In this document: positions 29,954 to 39,031 of the stretch, piece after piece
How positions within the stretch are numbered: position 1 is the first letter of the stretch
Layout: each line of letters opens with the position of its first letter
Assembly (NCBI GenBank): GCA_963422685.1
Contig: OY730442.1
Coordinates: forward strand, 372,001-436,000
DNA from: Spongiihabitans sp963422685
GTDB taxonomy: Bacteria > Pseudomonadota > Gammaproteobacteria > Arenicellales > Poriferihabitantaceae
Direction of reading: 5' to 3'
DNA length: 64,000 nt
The notes under the pieces: generated by a model
The model's database searches: none
Seen by the model: the letters and a program-made list of their open reading frames with translations, nothing else
What the model was told of the DNA's origin: nothing
Program-made: the position numbers and the translations under genes

Positions 29954-31121
29954 TGGATTTAGCCTTAATATTATTCTCTATCATATTGATAAATTGATTG
30001 AATAAATAATCCATATCCCTGGGCCCGGGGCTGGCTTCGGGGTGACCCTGGAACGAGAAGGCGGGCTTGTCCAGGCGTGCAATGCCCTGGATTGAGCCAT
30101 CGAATAATGATCGGTGTGTGACCCTGATATTATCGTTTAAAGAATTTTCATCCACGGTAAATCCGTGATTCTGGCTGGTAATCAGCACTTTGTTACTTGC
30201 AAGATCCTGCACCGGATGGTTGGCACCATGGTGTCCAAATTTCATCTTCATGGTGTGCGCGCCGCTGGCCAGGGCCAATAGCTGGTGGCCCAGGCATATA
30301 CCAAACATCGGGATGTTTTTATCCAGGACAGCCCGTATGGTCGCGATCGCATAGCCGCAGGGTGCAGGGTCGCCAGGGCCATTGGAAAGGAAAACACCAT
30401 CAGGTCGGTGAGCGAGTATTTCATGAACGAAAGTATCGGCAGGCACCACGGTGATACGGCATCCACGCTGCGCCAACATCCTCAGGATATTGTGCTTGAT
30501 GCCGAAATCCAGGGCGACAACATTGTATTTCTGCGCTGGCGCAGTACGGTAGCCGGACCGCAGACCCCAGAGGCCACTTTTTCCTTCGCCCTGCCCATGC
30601 CCGCCACCACACCATTGATAGGAGCGGTTTACCGAAACTACTTTGGCCAGATCCATTCCGGCCAGTCCGGGAAATAATTTCGCGGCTTCCAGGGCGGCAT
30701 CAAGGTCAATAGCCTGGCCTGCGGCGATGCAGCCGCGCTGGGCACCTTTTGTGCGCAGCAACCGAGTTAATTTACGGGTGTCTATGTCGCATATCGCTAC
30801 CACATTCCGATCTTTCAGAAATTCAGGAAGGGATTTTTCAGTGCGCCAGTTACTGTGCCGCCGCGGCACATTTTTTACAATAAGTCCGCAGCAGAATACG
30901 CCCCGGGATTCAATGTCTTCGCAATTAACGCCGACGTTACCGATGTGGGGATAGGTCAGGGTGACCAGTTGCCTTGCGTAGGAAGGGTCGGTGAGAATTT
31001 CCTGGTATCCGGTGATAGCCGTATTAAAAACCACCTCGCCGGTGCGCATTCCACTTACGCCGATGGATTTACCATGGAATGTGCTGCCATCTTCGAGAAC
31101 AAGCAGCGCAGGTGTGTCCAA
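29937..31121 (-). CDS. carA: carbamoyl-phosphate synthase small subunit
   Basis: CarA hydrolyses glutamine and passes ammonia to CarB. The N-terminal CPS small-chain domain opens with PALLVLEDGSTFHGKSIG. The class I amidotransferase domain has the catalytic cysteine in MFGICLGHQLLAL, and a histidine/glutamate pair in SFQGHPEASPGP. The length (394 residues) is normal. It is preceded by the dapB terminator, so it probably has its own promoter in the 143-base gap. Confidence 0.98.
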
Positions 31122-31171
31122 TAATTTCTCCGGTTAATTCACAGATTGATCCAAACCGGCAAAATCTGCCT

Positions 31172-31205
31172 AAAAAAAGGGAGAAACCGCGGTCGGGCTT
31201 CTCCC
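31172..31205 (-). terminator. rho-independent terminator after dapB
   Basis: Read on the minus strand, a GGGAGAA/TTCTCCC stem closes a 13-base loop and is followed directly by seven T residues. It lies 60 bases past the dapB stop and before carA, so it separates dapB from the carAB transcript. Confidence 0.8.
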
Positions 31206-31264
31206 GTTACATGGTATTTTTTGCCTGGCGCATTCTACCTGCGCTGCGGCATTGAATCAACGCA

Positions 31265-32077
31265 TCAAGGGCGCGAAGGGGCATGAAGATCCAGGACATC
31301 GCGCATATCAAACAGTCCTTTTTTGCGGGTAGCCAACCATTGGGCAGCACGTATTGCGCCTTGCGCGAAAATTTTTCGGTCCGTGGCGCGATGCGTAATC
31401 TCGATGCGCTCATTATCTCCGATAAGCATCACGGTATGCTCTCCAGCAATCTCGCCGCCACGAATAGTTGAAAACCCTATGCACCCGGTCTTGCGCGGCC
31501 CGGTATGCCCGTGTCGGGAAAAGACACCACAACTGGCCAGATCTTTGCCTTGTGCGGACGCCGCCGCCTCACCCAGCAACAGCGCCGTACCCGAAGGTGC
31601 ATCCACTTTGTGGCGGTGATGCGCCTCAATTACTTCAATATCGGTAACGCAGCCGATAACCCTGCTGGCCGTCTCAACCAGTGACACGCATAAATTGACA
31701 CCCACGCTGGTATTTGCGGCAAGTAGAACCGGAATGTAGTTCGCGGCCGCGGCTATGTGCCGCTTTTGGGACGCATTCAATCCGGTTGTACCGATAACGA
31801 TTGCAGCATTAACCGATTTACACATTTGCAGATGCTCCGGGACCGCATCCGGTCTGGAAAAATCGATCATGACATCAAACGCAATTTCGCTGATGTCGGT
31901 GGAGACGGGCACGTCCATGTTATCCAGGCCGGCAATCCGACCGGCATCCCGGTCAATGGCATAACTGCTTTCGTGCTCCAATGCGGCGACCACCGCCATG
32001 TTGTCAGACTGCGCCAACTCGCGGATGACAGCGCCTCCCATACGGCCCGCAGCGCCGGATATTGCAAGTTTGATCAT
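31265..32077 (-). CDS. dapB: 4-hydroxy-tetrahydrodipicolinate reductase
   Basis: DapB performs the NAD(P)H reduction step of lysine and diaminopimelate synthesis. The start at 32077 (MIKLAISGAAGRMGG) puts the Rossmann loop at the N-terminus as in other DapB proteins. The frame opens 20 codons earlier without family support. The catalytic/substrate motif EAHHRHKVDAPSGTA and the FSTIRGGEIAGEHTVM segment are intact, giving 270 residues. The segment from about 31427 to 31636 is repeated almost perfectly in inverted orientation upstream of this gene (see the separate entry), so part of the gene has a second copy within 600 bases. Confidence 0.96.
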   Translation of the reverse strand: MIKLAISGAAGRMGGAVIRELAQSDNMAVVAALEHESSYAIDRDAGRIAGLDNMDVPVSTDISEIAFDVMIDFSRPDAVPEHLQMCKSVNAAIVIGTTGLNASQKRHIAAAANYIPVLLAANTSVGVNLCVSLVETASRVIGCVTDIEVIEAHHRHKVDAPSGTALLLGEAAASAQGKDLASCGVFSRHGHTGPRKTGCIGFSTIRGGEIAGEHTVMLIGDNERIEITHRATDRKIFAQGAIRAAQWLATRKKGLFDMRDVLDLHAPSRP

Positions 32078-32380
32078 TATAAAGCCCTCTAAAATTGTAT
32101 AAGGCCGGGAAATACGGCCGCTGTCATGCCGACGCAAGCCGCATAGTCCATGTTATTGGTCATCGGTTTTGAAGTAATTGAGGCGCATCACCGCCACAAA
32201 GTGGATGCACCTTCGGGTACGGCGCTGTTGCTGGGTGAGGCGGCGGCGTCCGCACAAGGCAAAGATCTGGCCAGTTGTGGTGTCTTTTCCCGACACGGGC
32301 ATACCGGGCCGCGCAAGACCGGGTGCATAGGGTTTTCAACTATTCGTGGCGGCGAGATTGCCGGAGAGCATACCGTGATG
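31427..32380. repeat. dapB: 210-bp inverted repeat pair with 534-bp spacer
   Basis: The left arm (about 31427-31636) is inside dapB. The right arm (about 32171-32380) lies upstream of it, and the 534-base spacer contains the 5' half and start of dapB. The arms differ at one base by eye. Such a pair could allow inversion of the spacer or form a long hairpin, but no recombinase or IS gene adjoins it. Confidence 0.85.
32171..32380 (+). pseudogene. inverted partial duplicate of dapB middle region
   Basis: These 210 bases are the reverse-complement match of 31427-31636 inside dapB. By eye I find one mismatch (C at about 32362 where the dapB strand has T). The copy encodes the DapB stretch from EVIEAHHRHKVDAP to EHTVM and then diverges. 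An open frame from 32150 to 32470 contains it but lacks the N-terminal nucleotide-binding domain and the C-terminus, so no DapB function is expected. It occupies the dapB upstream region and ends about 20 bases from the stop of the SDR gene. The near identity points to a very recent event or an assembly chimera. Confidence 0.85.
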
Positions 32381-32399
32381 TTTGTCGGTGACATTGGCA

Positions 32400-33155
32400 T
32401 TATGAATTATGTGAAGTACCAGGAATCGGGGATTTGTTGCGAATCACGGTTTTTTGCGGGGATAAATTGATTTCATCAATCACCGCTCCGGCCGGCATAT
32501 CGATAATGGATTGCACAGCTTTTGCAACCTCATCGGCCCGCATGGCATTTTCCCGGGCTTCCCCGGGCGAAAAATCCAGATCATTGAAGAACGGGGTATC
32601 GACCATGCCTGGATTGACGATGGCGACTCTCACACCGCTTGATGCGCATTCCGGTCGCAGGGCCTGGACAAAACCCCGCAGGCCGAACTTGGTCGCACAA
32701 TAGACGGCGCCCTTTTTGCCGCCTGTGCGGCCCGACTCGGAGCCGATGATAATCAGGTCGCCGCGCCGGTTCTTTTTCAGGACGGGTATGGCCAGTCTCG
32801 AAACCAGAATCGAACTGGTCAAATTGGTATCAATTTGACGCCGCACTCTTGCAGCCGACAATTCTTCCAGCGAGCAGAAGTCACCAAACCCGTGGCACAG
32901 GATCGCACCCGCCAAATCCGGGTTCGCCTTTAGCATTGCGGTGAGCGTTTTTTCCAGTTGATTAAAATCCGACAGGTCGCACTGGACGGATTCCAGATTC
33001 TGCATCCCATTGTTTTTGCAGGACAATTCTCCGGTTATTTTGCGTCGGGAAATTCCAAGGACTTTCGCGCCAACCGCCAGTAATTGATCGGTCACCGCAG
33101 CGCCGATTCCCGAGCTCGCTCCAGTCACCATGAAAATCCGATTTTTATGCTTCAT
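32400..33155 (-). CDS. short-chain dehydrogenase/reductase
   Basis: A classical SDR of 251 residues. It has the NAD(P)-binding TGASSGIGAA near residue 11, the central LCHGFG strand in place of NNAG, a serine in IGSESG and the catalytic YCATK near residue 155. A basic GISRRK after the second strand suggests NADPH preference. The substrate is unknown. Its start overlaps the serS stop by 4 bases, so the two are co-transcribed. The inverted dapB fragment begins 20 bases past its stop. Confidence 0.87.
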   Translation of the reverse strand: MKHKNRIFMVTGASSGIGAAVTDQLLAVGAKVLGISRRKITGELSCKNNGMQNLESVQCDLSDFNQLEKTLTAMLKANPDLAGAILCHGFGDFCSLEELSAARVRRQIDTNLTSSILVSRLAIPVLKKNRRGDLIIIGSESGRTGGKKGAVYCATKFGLRGFVQALRPECASSGVRVAIVNPGMVDTPFFNDLDFSPGEARENAMRADEVAKAVQSIIDMPAGAVIDEINLSPQKTVIRNKSPIPGTSHNS

Positions 33156-34456
33156 GCCGACCGCCCACCGAATCTATCCTGTTTGGAAATTCTGCCCAAT
33201 CCATCCATGTATGGCTGTAAAACCCGCGGCACGGTAATGCTGCCATCCGCATTTTGGTAATTTTCCATCACCGCGACCAGCGCGCGACCCACCGCCAGGC
33301 CGGACCCATTCAGGGTGTGTACCAACTCGGGTTTTCTGGTTTGCGGGTTTCGCCATCGTGCTTTCATTCGCCTTGCCTGGAAGCTTTCCACGTTGCTGCA
33401 GGACGAGATTTCCCGATATTGATTCTGGCTGGGAATCCACACCTCCAGATCAAAGGTTTTTGCTGCAGCGAAGCCCATGTCTCCGGTGCAGAGCGTGATA
33501 ATCCGGTATGGAAGTTCCAGTTTTTGCAGAATCGCTTCGGCATGGCTGGTCATCAAATCCAGGGAGCGGTAGGATTCCTGCGGATTTACGATATGTACCA
33601 TTTCGACTTTTTCAAACTGGTGCTGGCGAATCATGCCGCGGGTATCCCGGCCATAGGAACCGGCTTCGCGGCGAAAGCACGGGGTATGCGCCACCAGTTT
33701 GATGGGCAATTCATCCGCTCCGACGATCCGCCCGGCCACCAGATTAGTCAGGGGTACTTCCGCCGTGGGAATCAAATAATACGGTTGCTCGTCGCGAGTG
33801 GAAAACTGATCGTCCGCAAACTTCGGCAACTGACCGGTGCCAAATAATGTTTGTTGATTCACCAGCAGCGGAACATTCACTTCGGTGTAGCCATGTTCAT
33901 CGACATGCAGGTTCAGCATAAACTGTGCCAGTGCGCGGTGCAGTCGCGCAAGCCGGCCCTGCATGACAACAAACCTGGAACCGGCAAGTTTGCTGGCCGC
34001 CTGGTAGTCCATGGCGCGAAGCCCTTCGCCCAGGTCGACATGATCCTGCACTTCAAAATCGAATTTTTCCGGCACTCCTACGCGCTTTACCTCAAGGTTG
34101 TCCCGCTCATCCTGGCCGAGCGGGACGCTGGGATGGGCAATATTTGGAATCTCGCTGAGTAACCGATTTAACTGAAGCTGAATCGCGTTTAACTCGGATT
34201 GCTTGTGCTTTAGCTGATCGCCCAAACGGGAAACGGCATTCATGCTCCCGCCGACATCCTCTCCCTTTGATTTTGCAATTCCGATCTGCCGGGATGCTTT
34301 ATTGCGCTCCGCCTGAAGGGATTCTGTGGCGCTCTGGATTGCGCGGCGCTTATTTTCCAGACTCCGGTAATGACCCGTGTCCAGGATGTATCCCCGGTGC
34401 CGCAACTGCGCCGCCGTGCGTTCGATATCCTGTTTCAGATACAGTGGGTCCAGCAT
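33152..34456 (-). CDS. serS: seryl-tRNA synthetase
   Basis: SerS charges tRNA-Ser. The 434-residue protein has the N-terminal tRNA-binding coiled coil (about 30-110) and the class II catalytic core with motif 2 TPCFRREAGSYGRDTRGMIR and motif 3 NGSGLAVGRALVAVMENYQ. It lies downstream of crcB in the lolA-crcB-serS order common in gammaproteobacteria, here with rarA absent. Confidence 0.98.
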   Translation of the reverse strand: MLDPLYLKQDIERTAAQLRHRGYILDTGHYRSLENKRRAIQSATESLQAERNKASRQIGIAKSKGEDVGGSMNAVSRLGDQLKHKQSELNAIQLQLNRLLSEIPNIAHPSVPLGQDERDNLEVKRVGVPEKFDFEVQDHVDLGEGLRAMDYQAASKLAGSRFVVMQGRLARLHRALAQFMLNLHVDEHGYTEVNVPLLVNQQTLFGTGQLPKFADDQFSTRDEQPYYLIPTAEVPLTNLVAGRIVGADELPIKLVAHTPCFRREAGSYGRDTRGMIRQHQFEKVEMVHIVNPQESYRSLDLMTSHAEAILQKLELPYRIITLCTGDMGFAAAKTFDLEVWIPSQNQYREISSCSNVESFQARRMKARWRNPQTRKPELVHTLNGSGLAVGRALVAVMENYQNADGSITVPRVLQPYMDGLGRISKQDRFGGRSA

Positions 34457-34510
34457 AAAATTTCCCGAAAATTAAAAGTCAAACTCAGATTGAAAATACC
34501 ATGCAGGCCG

Positions 34511-34891
34511 CTAAATATTAACCACCCACCGGCCAAACTGCATGCCCGAAAATGCGCACAGGATGCAGACCAGGACGCTGCTGATTATATTCAACAACGC
34601 TTTGCTCCAGAAGCCGGTTTGCAAAAGTTGCAGGGTTTCCAGGGAAAAAGTCGAAAAGGTCGTAAAACCACCCAGTAATCCAATCATGACCAGCCCCCGG
34701 AAAATCTCATTGCCATGCAGCCGATGCTGCGCCAGCACAAACACAAGGCCGATCAATAACGAACCCAAAGCATTGACCGACAGCGTTCCAATTGGAAAAT
34801 TTGACGCAAACCGATGCTGTATGGATGTGGACATCCAGCATCGCAAAACCGACCCTGCCGCACCGCCGAGTGCAATGGCCAGAAACTTCAT
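34511..34891 (-). CDS. crcB: fluoride ion exporter CrcB
   Basis: CrcB (Fluc) is a dual-topology membrane channel that exports fluoride. The 126 residues form four membrane segments with the family motifs GGAAGSVLRCW, FPIGTLSVNALGSLLIG and LLGGFTTFSTFSLE. There is room for only 41 bases upstream to lolA, so no fluoride riboswitch is present here. Confidence 0.95.
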   Translation of the reverse strand: MKFLAIALGGAAGSVLRCWMSTSIQHRFASNFPIGTLSVNALGSLLIGLVFVLAQHRLHGNEIFRGLVMIGLLGGFTTFSTFSLETLQLLQTGFWSKALLNIISSVLVCILCAFSGMQFGRWVVNI

Positions 34892-34932
34892 TTCAACAGA
34901 TGGATTCCGGTATGGGCCAGGGCGCTCATTGA

Positions 34933-35598
34933 CTACTCGGTATTATCGATAATATCCACGCCTTCCGGCGCGATAAAATGAAATGTGGTCAGGGCAATCG
35001 GCGCATTTTCCTTTAAATCCACAAAAACCATGCGCGTAGTCTGCCCCAGATTATCCACCAGCTCCATCAATCGCAGCCGATTATCCTCAAAACCAATGCG
35101 CATGGCATTGAAGGCATTTTCTTCGTCTTTGGGAATTAAATTTACCCAGTCGTAGCGACCCTGGGTGCCGATATCATCGATATGATAATTTTTTTGCGGG
35201 TTGCCAGCCCCGGCCAGAAGTATGGCGAGGGACTTGCCCAGTGTCTGCTCCTGATTACGCACCGTAACCTGTTCGAGTTCAATGTCATGTATCCACACGT
35301 TTTCGCCGTCACCGACAATCTCCTGGGATTCAGGCGGGTCATAATTCCATCGAAACAGGCCCGGACGCCGGATCCACATCCGGCCCTGGCCGCTGTCAAT
35401 TTCAGTCAACGATTCATCCAGCACACTTTGCCCGAATCTGGCCTCAAAGGTATTGATTTCATTAAAGAAATAATCCAGGGCATCGAGTCCCGGGCTGCCG
35501 TATGCGCCGCCCATACCGACCAGAACCAGCGATAAACAGGCCGGGATTGCGGCAATTCTATTTTTCCTGCTGTGGTTTTTTATGTCGTTATTTTTCAT
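34933..35598 (-). CDS. lolA: outer-membrane lipoprotein carrier protein LolA
   Basis: LolA ferries lipoproteins across the periplasm from LolCDE to LolB. A signal peptide (hydrophobic AAIPACLSLVLVGMGGAYG) precedes a mature domain with NTFEARFGQSV, GRMWIRRPGLFRWNYDPPE and VWIHDIELEQVTVR, all typical. It has 221 residues and starts 88 bases after ftsK on the same strand. Confidence 0.95.
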   Translation of the reverse strand: MKNNDIKNHSRKNRIAAIPACLSLVLVGMGGAYGSPGLDALDYFFNEINTFEARFGQSVLDESLTEIDSGQGRMWIRRPGLFRWNYDPPESQEIVGDGENVWIHDIELEQVTVRNQEQTLGKSLAILLAGAGNPQKNYHIDDIGTQGRYDWVNLIPKDEENAFNAMRIGFEDNRLRLMELVDNLGQTTRMVFVDLKENAPIALTTFHFIAPEGVDIIDNTE

Positions 35599-35686
35599 GC
35601 CGTGAAAATCCTGTTCATATTCAAGTTCATGTTGTGGAAAACTCTGGTCAATCTATATGCCCGGTCATGCGCCTCGACCAGGCCCG

Positions 35687-38008
35687 TCAAACTTCAGGCG
35701 GAGGCGGCGCAAGCACGGCCCGCTTACCATTGTCCGGGGCAGAAACCACGCCGCATTGCTCCATGGTTTCGATCATCCGCGCGGCGCGGTTATAACCCAC
35801 ACGCAAGGCTCTTTGTACTGCGGAGATAGAGGCCTTGCCGCTTTGGGTGACAAAATTCACGGCCTCATCATAAAGCGGATCGGACTCTCCCTGGTGTTCG
35901 GATAATCCACCCTCCCCCGCAAATCCGTCGGCCACACCGTCGGTAATTTCGTCGAGATACACGGGTCGCGCCATCTGTTTCAGGCTGCTCACTACTTTGG
36001 CCACTTCTTCATCGGATACGAAAGAGCCATGAACCCGTTGCGTAAACCCGGAACCCGGCGGGAGAAACAGCATATCGCCCTGCCCGAGCAATTGTTCGGC
36101 ACCCATTTGATCCAGCACGGTTCTGGAATCCGCGCGGGAGGAAACCTGGAAAGCGATACGGGTAGGCACGTTTGCTTTAATCAGACCGGTCACCACGTCC
36201 ACCGAAGGCCGCTGGGTGGCGAGGACAAGATGAATGCCGGCCGCCCGGGCCCGCTGTGCAATGCGGATGATAATTTCTTCAATCTTCTTGCCCGCCACCA
36301 TCATCAAATCCGCCAATTCATCGACGATTACCACAATATAGGGCAATGATTGCAATGCTTCGGGCTGCATTCCCGGGCCCGGTTCCCCGCCAGGGTATAT
36401 CAAAGGCTGGCCCGCCCTGGCGGCGGCTTCGACCTTCTTGTTAAAGCCGGCAATATTGCGCACAGAAATGGCCGCCATCAATCGAAAGCGTTTATCCATC
36501 TCGGTAATGCACCAGCGCAGGGCATTTGCCGCTTTATTCATATCGGTAACCACCGGTGCCAGCAGATGCGGAATGCCGTCGTAAACCGAAAGCTCAAGGA
36601 ATTTCGGGTCCACCATGATCATGCGTATCTGTTCCGGCGTAGACTTGTAGACCAGACTCAGCACCAGCGCATTGATACAGACCGACTTTCCCGAACCCGT
36701 GGTGCCTGCAATCAAAATATGGGGCATTTTCATCAAATCGGTTATGGCTGCATTCCCGGCGATATCCTTGCCGAGTACTAGGGTTAACGGCGAACGACTC
36801 TTTTCATATTCCCGGGATGCCAGCCCTTCAACCAACCGCACCGTTTCCCGATATTGATTGGGAATTTCGATGCCGATTACCGTCTTGCCCGGAATATTTT
36901 CGACCACACGCACACTCACCACCGACAATGATCGAGCCAGATCACGGGACAAACCGACAATCTGACTGGCTTTAATTCCCGGGGCGGGCTCAATTTCGAA
37001 TCGGGTGATAACCGGCCCGGGCTGGACGGCTTCCACGGTGATATCCACCTTGAAATCTTTCAGCTTTTTTATAAGGAGTCGGGACATGGACTCCAGCGCC
37101 TGCCGGGAATAGCCTTTTACATTCTCTTGCGGCGTATCGAGCAATGAAAGTGCCGGCAGCATACCGCCAGAAGGCGGGTCAGCAAGCAGGCTGACTTGCC
37201 CTTCCTGTTGTTTGCGCTCGCTTTCCGCAGTCATTCGGGGATTCGGTCCGATCCTTGGCGGTTTTTTCCCTGCAAGCACATTGCTGAATTCTTTGACCGA
37301 CTCCCGGCGTTGTCGCCTCACCCGGGCGCCTTTTTTACGATCAATTAAATCCTCGAAGCGTAATTTGATCCATGCCGCAAATACAAAGGCCAGATAACCG
37401 GTTCTGTCCATCAAATTGAACCAGGAAACATGACCGACCAGCGTTATGCCGGTAATCAACAGGGCAATGAGTATTACCGTTGCGCCAATCACGCCAAAAT
37501 TTGCGGCAAAACCCGGGGCGCTGTACTGGCCAATAATCCCGCCGGCCTGGAGAACTGCCTGCCTGCCGGGCGCGGGGAAATAGATTTGCTCCAGGCTGCA
37601 GGCGCTGGTCATGGTCGTGATAAAACCGACCGCCAGCAGAAAGTAGTTCCACCCCGGTCTTCTTTCTGGCTCCCGGTTCCTGTATATGCGCCAACCGCTA
37701 AGGCACAGTAATGCCAGCAACAGAAATGACATGCGTCCGAACACGGTAAACAGCAGGTCGGCAATCCAGGCGCCCACAATGCCGCCCATGTTCGCGATTG
37801 TTTCTGCGCTGCCGGTATGGGTCGGTCCCGGGTCAGCCGGGGAATAGCTCAGCAGGCAAACCAGTACGTATCCTGCCACGGCAAACCATATAATCAGCCC
37901 CGCTTCCCGCAGCAACGACAGGATCTTGTCTGGAACAATGGAATTGAATTGCGGCGTTTTTTTGCCGGACGGGCTGGCTTTGGGCACTTGAATTTGATGG
38001 TAATGCAA
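35687..38008 (-). CDS. ftsK: DNA translocase FtsK
   Basis: FtsK couples septation to chromosome unlinking by pumping DNA toward dif. The 773 residues comprise an N-terminal membrane domain with about four helices (35-215), a short linker, and a motor with Walker A GTTGSGKSVCINAL near residue 433 and Walker B VVIVDELADLMMV. The C-terminal gamma winged helix that reads KOPS is present (ASISAVQRALRVGYNRAARM). The linker is short, as in many non-enteric gammaproteobacteria. Confidence 0.97.
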   Translation of the reverse strand: MHYHQIQVPKASPSGKKTPQFNSIVPDKILSLLREAGLIIWFAVAGYVLVCLLSYSPADPGPTHTGSAETIANMGGIVGAWIADLLFTVFGRMSFLLLALLCLSGWRIYRNREPERRPGWNYFLLAVGFITTMTSACSLEQIYFPAPGRQAVLQAGGIIGQYSAPGFAANFGVIGATVILIALLITGITLVGHVSWFNLMDRTGYLAFVFAAWIKLRFEDLIDRKKGARVRRQRRESVKEFSNVLAGKKPPRIGPNPRMTAESERKQQEGQVSLLADPPSGGMLPALSLLDTPQENVKGYSRQALESMSRLLIKKLKDFKVDITVEAVQPGPVITRFEIEPAPGIKASQIVGLSRDLARSLSVVSVRVVENIPGKTVIGIEIPNQYRETVRLVEGLASREYEKSRSPLTLVLGKDIAGNAAITDLMKMPHILIAGTTGSGKSVCINALVLSLVYKSTPEQIRMIMVDPKFLELSVYDGIPHLLAPVVTDMNKAANALRWCITEMDKRFRLMAAISVRNIAGFNKKVEAAARAGQPLIYPGGEPGPGMQPEALQSLPYIVVIVDELADLMMVAGKKIEEIIIRIAQRARAAGIHLVLATQRPSVDVVTGLIKANVPTRIAFQVSSRADSRTVLDQMGAEQLLGQGDMLFLPPGSGFTQRVHGSFVSDEEVAKVVSSLKQMARPVYLDEITDGVADGFAGEGGLSEHQGESDPLYDEAVNFVTQSGKASISAVQRALRVGYNRAARMIETMEQCGVVSAPDNGKRAVLAPPPPEV

Positions 38009-38044
38009 CGAATGCCAGATTCTATCATCCGGGCAGCGCTATTA

Positions 38045-38359
38045 TCAGTAGCGGGCGAAGAGTATGCCATCTCGCAACTTCACCGGTATGGCGATTAATC
38101 GCTGATTAACACAGGGTGCGTTTGCCGGTTGCAGGTGCAAAAACAGCGCCACGGGTGGCGCATACCGGCCTTTCACCTGCGTCATCAAAAAATCTCCATC
38201 CGGGAGCCGGCGGTAGCAGAAAATCATACCGTCAAATTTGCTGGCAAAACCACTGATGAAATTTTCCGGGTTGATTTCGAATACCACAGCTTCTCCACGT
38301 TCCGCTACCCGGGAGGTCAAGCCTGTCTGCCGGAATTTTGCGCCGACCTGATCGGTCAT
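38045..38359 (-). CDS. hypothetical protein between HAD phosphatase gene and ftsK
   Basis: A 104-residue product without signal peptide or membrane helix. It is mostly beta-like (GEAVVFEINPENF, FDGMIFCYRRLPDGDFLM) and I do not recognise a family. Its start overlaps the stop of the HAD phosphatase gene by 4 bases and its end is 36 bases from ftsK. That tight packing on the same strand is the main support that it is real. Confidence 0.6.
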   Translation of the reverse strand: MTDQVGAKFRQTGLTSRVAERGEAVVFEINPENFISGFASKFDGMIFCYRRLPDGDFLMTQVKGRYAPPVALFLHLQPANAPCVNQRLIAIPVKLRDGILFARY

Positions 38360-39015
38360 CGTATAAAGTACGCGGTCAACTGGCTGAAATCGTCAACCAC
38401 CGCATCAATACTCAAGGGCGCCAGCCTCTCCCGCGCATGGCAACCATAGCCGACGCCGAGACCGGCCATGTTTGCGTTTTTAGCCATATCCAGATCAAAG
38501 GTGGTGTCACCCACCATAATACACGCCGTATTGTCCAAACCGGTATACGCCAGTATATCCAGCAGCATTTGCGGGTGAGGCTTTGATCTTGCTTCATCTG
38601 CGCATCGGCTGTATACAAATCGCTTCTGCAAATCCGTGGTTTCAAGCGCATGGTTCAGACCGCTTCGGGATTTTCCTGTGGCCACCGCCAGCAAATATCC
38701 GGCATTATTCAGGTCAATCAGCCCTGGTTCTACCCCGGCAAATACCGGCATCGGCGTTTCGTCTATATGCCACCAGTGCTGCCGATAGCGAGATGCCAGC
38801 CGATTGATTGTCGCAATCTCCTGACCGGGGTAAAGCCGGACAAGCGCTTCCACCAGACCGAGGCCGATATAACTTTTTACCTTGTCGGCATCCGCAGCCG
38901 GGATGCCAAGGTCGCTGGCCGCCGCCGCAAAACATCGCACTATTTTTTTGCTCGAATCCATTAACGTGCCATCCCAGTCAAAGATGATGAGCTGGTATTC
39001 AAGTCGGCCTGCCAT
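38356..39015 (-). CDS. HAD-superfamily phosphatase, phosphoglycolate-phosphatase-like
   Basis: The 219 residues carry all HAD signatures: the nucleophile loop FDWDGTLMDS near residue 12, a threonine in VATGKSRSGL, a lysine in RSKPHPQML and the acidic GDTTFDLDMAKNA. The helical cap (residues 20-85) makes it a subclass IA enzyme. The substrate is a small phosphorylated metabolite, and the family includes Gph. It is 16 bases downstream of rluC, a frequent neighbour of this subgroup. Confidence 0.88.
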   Translation of the reverse strand: MAGRLEYQLIIFDWDGTLMDSSKKIVRCFAAAASDLGIPAADADKVKSYIGLGLVEALVRLYPGQEIATINRLASRYRQHWWHIDETPMPVFAGVEPGLIDLNNAGYLLAVATGKSRSGLNHALETTDLQKRFVYSRCADEARSKPHPQMLLDILAYTGLDNTACIMVGDTTFDLDMAKNANMAGLGVGYGCHARERLAPLSIDAVVDDFSQLTAYFIR

Positions 39016-39031
39016 ATCTGAATATCCCCGG

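Noticed and set aside
32150..32470. Plus-strand ORF resembling DapB
   Set aside because: It is a partial inverted copy without the nucleotide-binding domain or C-terminus, so it is not a second dapB.
34892..34932. Fluoride riboswitch before crcB
   Set aside because: Only 41 bases separate lolA and crcB and no crcB motif is present.
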